Below are positions 23,722-31,435 of a stretch of 64,000 nucleotides of DNA, piece after piece (position 1 is the stretch's first letter; each line of letters begins with the position of its first letter). This DNA comes from Sphingopyxis sp. PET50 (GTDB lineage Bacteria; Pseudomonadota; Alphaproteobacteria; Sphingomonadales; Sphingomonadaceae). The notes beneath the pieces are model-generated. The model ran no database searches, had not been told where the DNA came from, and was given only the letters and a program-made list of their open reading frames with translations. The position numbers were made by a program, and so were the translations under genes. The stretch spans positions 2,666,001 to 2,730,000 of the forward strand of contig NZ_CP104207.1 in NCBI RefSeq assembly GCF_025244705.1, given 5' to 3'.

Positions 23722-25312
23722 CGGCGGCCTCCCCGGCTTCGGGCTCGTCCGCAAACCAGTGCGCACGCGCCGCCATGATGATCTCGTTGCCCTGCTCTTC
23801 CGACAGGCCATATTCGCCGAGCACGCCGCCCTTGTCCTCGGGACGGTCGCCGCGCGACGGGCCACGGCGATTGTCCTGCCTCTTCTTGGCGATCAGTTCG
23901 TCGGTCGCAAGGTCGGCGAGGTCGTCGAGCGTCTTGATCCCGGCCTTGCCGAGCACGACGAGCATCGCCTCGGTCAGGTGCGGCATCGTCGCGAGGTCGT
24001 CCTCGACGCCGAGCGCGCGGCGTTCCTCGCGCGCGGCTTCCTCGCGGCGTTCGAGCGCTTCGGTCGCGCGGCTCTGCAGTTCCTGGCCGAGTTCCTCGTC
24101 GAAGCCTTCGATGCCAGCCAGTTCGTCGAGCGGGACGTAAGCGACTTCCTCGAGCTCGCTGAAGCCCTCGGCGACGAGCAACTGCGCGAGCGTTTCGTCG
24201 ACATCGAGTTCTTCCTGGAACATCGTCGAGCGTTCGACGAATTCGCGCTGGCGCTTCTCGCTCGCATCGGCTTCGGTCATGATGTCGATCTGGCTGCCGG
24301 TGAGCTGGCTGGCGAGTCGGACATTCTGGCCGCGGCGGCCGATGGCGAGGCTGAGCTGGTCGTCGGGAACGACGACTTCGATGCGGCCGTCATCCTCGTC
24401 GATCACGACGCGCTGCACCGTCGCCGGCTGGAGCGCGTTGACGACGAAGGTCGCGGTATCCTCGGACCAGGGGATGATGTCGATCTTTTCGCCCTGCATT
24501 TCCTGGACGACCGCCTGGACGCGGCTGCCCTTCATGCCGACGCAGGCGCCGACGGGGTCGATGCTGCCGTCATAGCTGATGACGCCGATCTTGGCACGGC
24601 TGCCCGGATCGCGCGCGGCGGCCTTGATCTCGATGATGCCGTCATAGATTTCGGGCACTTCCTGCGCGAACAGTTTCTTCATGAAGTCGGGGTGCGCGCG
24701 GGACAGGAAAATCTGGGGACCGCGCGTTTCGCTGCGCACCGACAGGATGATCGCGCGGACGCGGTCGCCGACGCGCATCAGTTCGCGCGGAATCTGCTGG
24801 TCGCGGCGGATGACGCCCTCGGCGCGGCCGAGGTTGACGACGATGTGGCCGAATTCGACCGACTTGACGACGCCGGTGATGATCTCGCCCGCGCGGTCCT
24901 TGAATTCCTGATACTGGCGCTCGCGATCGGCTTCGCGGACCTTCTGGAAGATCACCTGCTTCGCCGACTGGGCGTCGATGCGGCCGAGGTCGACCGCGGG
25001 CAGCGGGTCGACGATGAAGTCGCCGATCTTGGCGTCCTTCTGCAGCTTCTGGCCCGCGGCGAGGTCGACCTGCTTGAAATAATCCTCGACCTGCTCGACG
25101 ACCTCGACGACGCGCCACAGGCGCAGGTCGCCGGTCTGCGGATCGAGCTTGGCGCGGATGTCGTTCTCGGCGCCGTAGCGCGCGCGGGCGGCGCGCTGGA
25201 TCGCTTCCTCGATCGCCTCGATGACGATCGTCTTGTCGATCATCTTCTCGCTGGCGACCGAATTGGCGATCGCAAGCAGTTCGGCCTTGTTGGCGGAAAT
25301 GGCAGTGGCCAT
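23702..25312 (-). CDS. nusA: Transcription termination/antitermination factor NusA
   Basis: A 536-residue RNA polymerase-binding factor. It begins MATAISANKAELLAIANSVA (NusA N-terminal domain). S1 and two KH domains follow (VGACVGMKGSRVQAVVQEMQ, LSLAIGRRGQNVRLASQLTG), then an acidic C-terminal region with two helix-hairpin-helix-like repeats (LDVDETLAQLLVAEGFSELE; VLGKAGIKTLDDLADLATDE). The frame is intact. Start ATG 25312 overlaps the rimP stop (TGATG). Confidence 0.97.
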   Translation of the reverse strand: MATAISANKAELLAIANSVASEKMIDKTIVIEAIEEAIQRAARARYGAENDIRAKLDPQTGDLRLWRVVEVVEQVEDYFKQVDLAAGQKLQKDAKIGDFIVDPLPAVDLGRIDAQSAKQVIFQKVREADRERQYQEFKDRAGEIITGVVKSVEFGHIVVNLGRAEGVIRRDQQIPRELMRVGDRVRAIILSVRSETRGPQIFLSRAHPDFMKKLFAQEVPEIYDGIIEIKAAARDPGSRAKIGVISYDGSIDPVGACVGMKGSRVQAVVQEMQGEKIDIIPWSEDTATFVVNALQPATVQRVVIDEDDGRIEVVVPDDQLSLAIGRRGQNVRLASQLTGSQIDIMTEADASEKRQREFVERSTMFQEELDVDETLAQLLVAEGFSELEEVAYVPLDELAGIEGFDEELGQELQSRATEALERREEAAREERRALGVEDDLATMPHLTEAMLVVLGKAGIKTLDDLADLATDELIAKKRQDNRRGPSRGDRPEDKGGVLGEYGLSEEQGNEIIMAARAHWFADEPEAGEAADADPAQ

Positions 25313-25860
25313 CAGTCCTGTCCTTCTTCTTCCATTTCGTCGGCGCCCTCGATCGAGAGCGGGACGGTTGCGGCAATCAATTTGTCGGTGAGAACCAGCT
25401 TGGCCGTGTCGATCGCGTCGAACGGCAGGCGGTGCTGCACCCCTTCCTTGTCCTCGATGGTCACGACGCCTTCGTCGTCGATGCCGATCAGTTCGCCGTT
25501 GAAACGCTGACGTCCGTCGCGCTTTTCCTTCAGCGAAACCTTCGCCTCGTGCCCCGCCCAGTCGGCGAAGTCGGCGCGGCGGGTCAGCGGGCGGTCGATG
25601 CCCGGCGACGACACTTCGAGCCGGTAGGCGACGTCGATCGGGTCCTTGCCCGCTTCCTCGAGCGCGTCGAGCCGGTCCGAGATGCGGCGCGACAGGTCGG
25701 CGCAATCGTCGATCGTCAGCTGGCGGGTGTCGGGACGCTCGGCCATCACCTGCAGCGTCGGATCGCTCTCGCCGCCAAAGAAAGCAACGCGCACCAGCGC
25801 GAGGCCGAGGGCTTCGGCTTCGGGGGCGATGATCGCATTCAGGACGTCGAGATCGGCCAA
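25312..25860 (-). CDS. rimP: Ribosome maturation factor RimP
   Basis: A 182-residue 30S maturation factor that heads the nusA-infB operon. It is recognised by LNAIIAPEAEALGLALVRVA, CADLSRRISDRLDALEE, YRLEVSSPGIDRPLTRRADF and the GVVTIEDKEGVQHRLPFDAI strand. The only start consistent with the family is TTG 25860; no ATG is available before residue 39. The acidic C-terminus (EGADEMEEEGQD) is typical for the group. Confidence 0.95.
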   Translation of the reverse strand: MADLDVLNAIIAPEAEALGLALVRVAFFGGESDPTLQVMAERPDTRQLTIDDCADLSRRISDRLDALEEAGKDPIDVAYRLEVSSPGIDRPLTRRADFADWAGHEAKVSLKEKRDGRQRFNGELIGIDDEGVVTIEDKEGVQHRLPFDAIDTAKLVLTDKLIAATVPLSIEGADEMEEEGQD

Positions 25861-26191
25861 GCGGGTCTTTCAAAGCGGTCGGTCGGAAAGCCATGCAGAA
25901 ACAGCCGCCGCGGCCCGCGGCCCCGACGTCCCAACTGGCTAACCATGTCAAGAAGTAGGGCGCATATAGGCGGTCGCGAGGATTCGGGCAAGGGGGAATG
26001 GAGCGGGAGGATTCGCCATCATGGCTCCCCTTCCGCAGGCGGAGCAGTCTTCACATGATCCGCCCAACCTGTCCCTTGGAGGGACACCCCGCCCGCCGCG
26101 CAACATTTTGTTCGCACCTCGGCGCATAAGACAGGCTGCCCGTCCTGCGCGAATCGGTCGCGCGGGCGGGTCAAGAGACGTCGATCCGCGA
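25861..26191. other. Divergent intergenic region, rimP / cell-wall hydrolase
   Basis: No gene, tRNA or strong hairpin seen over 331 bases. On the minus strand TTGACA (from 25952 down) could be a -35 box for the rimP operon, but no good -10 box lies at the right distance. Confidence 0.4.
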
Positions 26192-27322
26192 ATGAAGCCC
26201 GAACTCAACCTCCGCGCCCAATCGCCCTGGCTCGATCCGGCGGCCGAGCCCACGCGCGGGCCGAAACGGCGCTGGTGGATCGGGCTGGCGCTCGCCAGCC
26301 TGTTCGCGTGCCTTGCGCTCGTCGCGACGACCGGCCAGCTGCGCGCCTATGTGCCCGGACCCTATAGCGTCAGCGTACCGCTCGATTTCAAACCCTATGA
26401 CCCCACGCGCTGGGCGATCATGAATGCGGAGGATTATGAGGCGGCGCTGAAAATCGACCCGACGCTGCCCGATCCGGCCAGCGTCGGCTTTGCCGATGCG
26501 ACCGCCCTCCCCCCGGCCGATCCCTCGAAATTGCAGCAGGAAGCCTTCGTCGGCCCCGCCGCCACGCCCTATGTGTTTCGCGGCGTCACCGCGCTCGACC
26601 GCGAGCGCGCCCATTATTGCCTGACCGCCGCCATCTATTACGAGGCCGCGTCGGAAAGCGACGACGGCATGCGCGGCGTCGCGCAGACGATCCTCAACCG
26701 CGTCCGCCACCCGAGCTTTCCCAACACCGTGTGCGGCGTCGTGTTCCAGGGGTCGCAGCGCGTCGGCGTGTGCCAGTTCACCTTCAGTTGCGACGGCGCG
26801 ATGGCACGCGCGCCGAGCAAGCCCAACTGGCTGCGTGCGAGCCGAGTCGCGTCGGCGGCGCTGAACGGTCATGTCTTCCCGGGCGTCGGCCTCGCCACCC
26901 ATTATCACACGCAGGCGATCTGGCCGCGCTGGGGGAAGAGCCTGGTGATGACCAATATCGTCGGCGCGCATATCTTTCACCGCTGGCGCGGGCGCTGGGG
27001 GATGCCCGATGCGTTCCGCGCCCCCTATCTGGGCCGCGAGCCGGTGCCGGGTCCCTATACGCCGGTGGCGCAGCAACTCGCGGTGCTGCGCGGTCAGGGC
27101 GGCGCGGCGACCACGCTGCTGCCCGAAGGCAGCGGCACCCTGGCCCCGCTTCCCGATGTCGCCCCGGCGCCGACCCCGCAGGCGATGGCGCAGGCCGAAC
27201 GGCCGATCGGCACGCCGGTGGCGGCGCCCGCCGCGCCCGCGAAGACCTACGCCGACCCGCGGCTCAACCAGTCGGGGCAGGTGCGCGAGGAGTATAACAA
27301 GAGCGGGGAGTGGATTCGCTGA
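26192..27322 (+). CDS. SleB-like cell wall hydrolase
   Basis: A 376-residue protein with an N-terminal anchor helix (RWWIGLALASLFACLALVAT) and an extracytoplasmic Hydrolase_2 (PF07486) domain. AIYYEAASESDDGMRGVAQT carries the family's catalytic glutamate, and NRVRHPSFPNTVCGVVFQGS, CQFTFSCDG and ATHYHTQAIWPRWG complete it. The family includes spore cortex-lytic SleB; in Gram-negatives it is thought to trim peptidoglycan. The C-terminal 90 residues are Pro/Ala-rich. Start ATG 26192; the longer upstream frame has no support. Confidence 0.92.
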   Translation: MKPELNLRAQSPWLDPAAEPTRGPKRRWWIGLALASLFACLALVATTGQLRAYVPGPYSVSVPLDFKPYDPTRWAIMNAEDYEAALKIDPTLPDPASVGFADATALPPADPSKLQQEAFVGPAATPYVFRGVTALDRERAHYCLTAAIYYEAASESDDGMRGVAQTILNRVRHPSFPNTVCGVVFQGSQRVGVCQFTFSCDGAMARAPSKPNWLRASRVASAALNGHVFPGVGLATHYHTQAIWPRWGKSLVMTNIVGAHIFHRWRGRWGMPDAFRAPYLGREPVPGPYTPVAQQLAVLRGQGGAATTLLPEGSGTLAPLPDVAPAPTPQAMAQAERPIGTPVAAPAAPAKTYADPRLNQSGQVREEYNKSGEWIR

Positions 27323-27365
27323 CCCGATCAGCCTAGGCTGGTATCCCTAGCGCAGGGAGGTTGCC

Positions 27366-27749
27366 ATGGGTCATGTAAAGGGCATCGGCGGGCTGTTTTT
27401 CCGGGCGCGCGACCCCGACGCGCTGAACGCCTGGTATCGCGAGCGGCTGGGCGTCGGCGCCGGGTGCAGCGCCGAGGACGGCCCGGTCGACGAATGGACC
27501 TGGGCCGTCACCGCCGGACCGGTCGTCTTCGCCCCCTTCAAGGCCGAGACCGACTATTTCCCGGCCGACAAGCAATATATGGTCAATCTGCGGGTCGACG
27601 ATCTCGACGCGGTGCTGGCGCCGTTCCGCGAGGCAGATGACGAGATCATCACCAAGCCCGAGTGGGACGACCCCGCGGTCGGACGTTTCGCGCGGGTGTT
27701 CGATCCGGAGGGCAATCCGATCGAATTGTGGGAACCGCCTGCGAACTGA
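27366..27749 (+). CDS. VOC (glyoxalase/bleomycin-resistance fold) protein
   Basis: A 127-residue VOC-superfamily protein with one full domain: GIGGLFFRARDPDALNAWYR, YMVNLRVDDLDAVLAPFREA and the closing RVFDPEGNPIELWEPP, which contains the metal-ligand glutamate. Substrate unknown. Shine-Dalgarno GGGAGG at 27355-27360. Probably transcribed alone; a palindromic repeat follows. Confidence 0.9.
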   Translation: MGHVKGIGGLFFRARDPDALNAWYRERLGVGAGCSAEDGPVDEWTWAVTAGPVVFAPFKAETDYFPADKQYMVNLRVDDLDAVLAPFREADDEIITKPEWDDPAVGRFARVFDPEGNPIELWEPPAN

Positions 27750-27768
27750 CGGCAGCGGACAAAAGCTT

Positions 27769-27853
27769 CGTCATTGCGAGCGTAGCGAAGCAATCCAGAG
27801 CGGGTTTACGCTACTCTGGATTGCCGCGTCGCCTTCGGCTCCTCGCAATGACG
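27769..27853. repeat. Inverted repeat, CGTCATTGCGAGCG family
   Basis: Left arm CGTCATTGCGAGCGTAGCGA (from 27769) continues to CAATCCAGAG, and the right arm runs CTCTGGATTG ... CCTCGCAATGACG (27814-27853). This motif recurs between genes in many proteobacterial genomes. Here it separates two convergent genes and may terminate both. Confidence 0.85.
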
Positions 27854-27860
27854 ATGGTTG

Positions 27861-29577
27861 TTACCTGCCCTGACTGCGCCAGCGCTTGACGACGCGGTCG
27901 AGGATTTCGGCCTCGCCGCCCGCCTCGCGCCACAGTTTCGAGAAGAGCGGGTCGCTCGATGCCGGGCGCTTGTCCTCCTCGAGCGTGTCGAGATAGACGC
28001 GGATCGGGATCGACACGCCTTCGCCGCAGATGATGCATTCGCGGTTGCGCAGCGCCGGGATCGAATCGATGAAGCCGCGCGCGCCTTCGGGCATCGCCGC
28101 CTTCACGAAATGCTGGTCGCGCTCGTTGTTGAGGCGCATCGAGATGATCGTGCCGCACTGCGACAGCACGCCTTCGGCCAGGTCCGACGGACGCTGCGTG
28201 ATCAGCCCCAGCGACACGCCATATTTACGGCCTTCCTTGGCGATCCGTTCGAGGATCTTGCGGACCGCCTGGCCCTGTCCGACGTCCTTCGACGGGATGT
28301 AGCGATGCGCCTCCTCGCAGACGAGCAGGATCGGGCGTTGCGGTTCGCCGCGTGACCAGATCGCATAGTCGAACGTCAGGCGCGAGAGCACCGCGACCAC
28401 GACCGCGGTGATGTCCGAAGGAACCCCCGACACGTCGATGATCGAGATCGGCTTAGCCATCGGACGGCAGGCGGAAAATCTTGCCGATGAAGCTCGCCAT
28501 CGTGTCGGCGACGAGCATCCCCGAGAACATGAAATTATAGCGCGGGTCGGCGCGCATTTCCTCGATCTTGCCCTTGATGCGCATGAAGGGCGCGCTCGAC
28601 GTGGCCTTGTCGAGCTTGCCCATCTCGTTCTGCAATATGTTGAGCAGGTCGGAGAGCAGATAGGGGATCGGCGAATCGACCGTCAGCTTGGTCATGCCCT
28701 CGGCCAGCCGGTTCTTCTGCCGCGCCTGGAGCAGGCATTTGGCGAGCACGTCGCAATCGCCTTGCCGGTCGCGGCCCTCGCTGGTGACGAACACCTCGCA
28801 ATGTTCCTCGAAATTCATCAGCCAATAGGGCATCGCCAGATTGTCGACGTCGAACAGCGCGCCGGTGCCCTTGAACGCAGCCGAATATTCGCCGTGCGGG
28901 TCGATCATCACGATATGACCCTGCGGCGCGAGCTCGCAGATCTTGTGCAGGATCAGCGCGGCGCTGGTCGATTTGCCGGTGCCGGTCGAGCCGAGCAGCG
29001 CGAAATGCTTGCCGAGCATCGCGTCGACATAGAGCGAGCCGCGGATATCCTTGGTCGGATAGACGGTGCCGATCTCGACATGCGCGCGGTCGTCTGCGGC
29101 GTATATCTGCTTGAGGTCGGCGCTTGTCGCGGCATAGGCCGGGCTCCCCGGCACCGGATAGCGCGTCACGCCGCGGCGGAAATTGTGGATTCGGCCCGTG
29201 ATCTTCTCCTCGTCGCCTTCGCCGAGGAAGTCGATCGAGGCGACGATCAGCCCCTGCCCATGTTCGTGCAGTTGCTGGTCGCGAATGCTGGCGAGCAGCC
29301 AGACATTGCCGACCCGCACCTTGACCTGCGCGCCGACCTGACCGGCCATGGCGACCGCCGGGTCGCCCGATTCCGACAGGCGCTGCAGCGCCGCCGCGTC
29401 GAGCAGGATGCGCGAGGCCGAACCCGAAATATCGATGACCTCGCCGATCAGCAGCTCGTCGCGGTGATGCACCGCGGCCGGGTTCAGCGGCGCGGCGGCG
29501 GCCACGCCGCCCGCGAGCCGGACATGCTGCGCTGGCGCCGGTTCCCCGGCCCTATACCCACCACCTTGCATATCCAT
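27861..29577 (-). CDS. HerA-like (DUF87) DNA translocase ATPase (one frame break)
   Basis: A FtsK/HerA-type hexameric ATPase. It has an N-terminal HAS-barrel (LLIGEVIDISGSASRILLDA), Walker A GSTGTGKS (residues 196-203) and IDPHGEYSAAF. After the break come Walker B ILLVCEEAHRYIPS, TQRPSDLAEGVLSQCGT and ISMRLNNERDQHFVKAAMPE. The frame breaks at 28455: IGKIFRLPSDG is followed by TAA, while the next frame continues KPISIIDVSGVPSD, as in the family. No NurA nuclease gene is nearby, so an archaeal-type HerA-NurA repair pair is not supported. Start ATG 29577 (or 29571). Confidence 0.9.
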
Positions 29578-29657
29578 CGCAATGCCCCGCCTGTATCCTT
29601 GTCGCGACCCGGACACCGGTATCGCATCGGATGGTAAAGAAAGCGCTTATGCTGGCA

Positions 29658-30428
29658 TCACCGACGCTTGAAGGCCGCCGAGGCGGCATAGCCGAGCAGC
29701 AGCGACAGCGCGACAGCAGCAAGGCCGTAAAGGAAGCCGTGACGCTGTGCGGCGAGCGCGACGAAGCGTTCGAAACCCGCCTTGCGAATCTCGACATTGC
29801 GCGAGGCGACCGCGAGCACGCGGCCCTTGCTGATGAGGAAGGTTTCGGCGCGATAGGTACCGACGGGCACGCGCGCGGGAACCGGGATGCGGGCGCGATA
29901 GAGTACGCCTTCGCTGATTTCCACCGCCGCCGGATTTTCGTAGAACAGCCCGAGGCGACGATAAAGGTCGATCAACCCGTTTTCGAAGCGCTCGAGCTTC
30001 CGGCTCTCCGAAAAGCCGGTCGGCGACATCGACAGATTGGTAAGGCCGAGCTCGAAGATCGCCGCGGTGCGCTCGTCGACCAGCTTGTCGATCGGCCGTG
30101 ACGATCCGATCGCGTAAAAGCCGGGCGACGTACGCAGGCGGATGCTGTTGGCGTTGACCCAGATGCCCGCGACCCGTTTCTTCTCGCGCAATATGATCGG
30201 GCGCACCGGCCCCTTCAGCACCACGACGATGTCGGCGCGGTCGTCGGGCAGGCGCTGGTCCGGATAGAGGATCGCGCCGAACAACAGCAGTTCCTCGCCG
30301 GTGAAGCTGTACTGGATGTCGATCGCGCGGCTCGACACGTCGGGAACCAGCCGCGGATCGTCGGCGCGCGCGGGAGCGATCGCGAAGATCGTGGCAGCGA
30401 ACAGCAGCAGGGCACGCGCGCGGATCAT
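29658..30428 (-). CDS. TIGR02186 family transmembrane protein
   Basis: A 256-residue protein with a signal peptide (MIRARALLLFAATIFAIAPA), a beta-rich periplasmic part (DIQYSFTGEELLLFGAILYP, VVVLKGPVRPIILREKKRVA, GIWVNANSIRLRTSPGFYAI) and one C-terminal helix (GLAAVALSLLLGYAASAAF) before Lys/Arg. This is the Alph_Pro_TM/TIGR02186 family. Known members lie next to TauE/SafE exporters, as here, where its start overlaps the exporter stop (ATGA). It is probably an accessory subunit of the exporter. Confidence 0.9.
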   Translation of the reverse strand: MIRARALLLFAATIFAIAPARADDPRLVPDVSSRAIDIQYSFTGEELLLFGAILYPDQRLPDDRADIVVVLKGPVRPIILREKKRVAGIWVNANSIRLRTSPGFYAIGSSRPIDKLVDERTAAIFELGLTNLSMSPTGFSESRKLERFENGLIDLYRRLGLFYENPAAVEISEGVLYRARIPVPARVPVGTYRAETFLISKGRVLAVASRNVEIRKAGFERFVALAAQRHGFLYGLAAVALSLLLGYAASAAFKRR

Positions 30429-31333
30429 TGGACGGTGTAGATTTCTTCGGGGCGGATGAACAGGTCGACCGCCATGCGCAACGCGACGAGCAGCACGATC
30501 ACCGCCAGCGCCATGCGCAGATATTCGGGCTTCACCTTTTGCGCGAAGCGCGCGCCCACTTGCGCGCCCGTGACGCTGCCGATCAGCAGCAGTCCAGCGA
30601 GCACGATATCGACCGCGCCGGTGGTCATCGCATGGACCATCGTCGTCGCGATGGTGACGAACAGGATCTGGAACAGCGAGGTACCGACAACAACCTGCGT
30701 CCCCATGCCGAGCAGATAGAGCATCGCCGGCACCATGATGAAGCCGCCGCCGACCCCGAGCAGCATGGTGAGGACACCGACCGCCGCACCGAGGAGCAGC
30801 GGCGCGAGCGGCGAGATGTAGAGGCCCGAGCGATAGAAGCGCCAGCGCAGCGGCAGGTTGGCGACCATCGGATGGTGGCGCCGCTTGCGCGCCGGAGCGG
30901 GGAGGCCCGCGCGCGCAGCGCGCAGCGCGCCGAGCGCCTCACGCGCCATGAAGCCGCCCACCGTGCCGAGCAGCGCGACGTAGAGGATGTTGATCACCGT
31001 ATCGATCTGGCCCCAGTCGGTAAGCAGTTGGAACAGGCCCGCTCCGATCAGCGAGCCGATCAGCCCGCCGGCGATCAGCACCACGCCCATCCGCACATCG
31101 ACCCCGTCGCGCTCGAAATGCGCGAGAGCGCCCGATACGCTGGCGCCCGTCACCTGCGTCGCCGCCGAAGCCGCGGCGACGGTCGGGGGAATGCCATAGA
31201 AAATGAGCAACGGCGTGGTCAGAAAGCCCCCGCCGACGCCGAACATGCCCGACAGGAACCCCACCCCGCCGCCGAGCAGGATGATGACCAGCGCATTGAC
31301 CGACAAATTGGCGACAGGAAGGTAGAGATCCAT
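30425..31333 (-). CDS. Sulfite exporter TauE/SafE family permease
   Basis: A 302-residue inner-membrane protein with about eight helices in two repeated halves, each with a Gly-rich motif: GMFGVGGGFLTTPLLIFYGI and LLGVGGGFIMVPAMLYLLGM. The family exports sulfite or sulfoacetate-type organosulfur anions. Paired with the TIGR02186 gene downstream. Start ATG 31333. Confidence 0.93.
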   Translation of the reverse strand: MDLYLPVANLSVNALVIILLGGGVGFLSGMFGVGGGFLTTPLLIFYGIPPTVAAASAATQVTGASVSGALAHFERDGVDVRMGVVLIAGGLIGSLIGAGLFQLLTDWGQIDTVINILYVALLGTVGGFMAREALGALRAARAGLPAPARKRRHHPMVANLPLRWRFYRSGLYISPLAPLLLGAAVGVLTMLLGVGGGFIMVPAMLYLLGMGTQVVVGTSLFQILFVTIATTMVHAMTTGAVDIVLAGLLLIGSVTGAQVGARFAQKVKPEYLRMALAVIVLLVALRMAVDLFIRPEEIYTVQ

Positions 31334-31435
31334 GGGCCCCGAATGCGAATTGACGCCCAGGACACGGGCGCTGCATCGACCCTAGACCAGTTTATCTTCC
31401 TGGGGAATCGCCGCGGCGCACAAAAAGGGCGAAAA

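Noticed and set aside
27861-29577. HerA-based defence system (HerA with SIR2 or DUF4297 partner)
   Set aside because: No SIR2, NurA or DUF4297 partner lies on either side; neighbours are a VOC protein and the TIGR02186/TauE pair.
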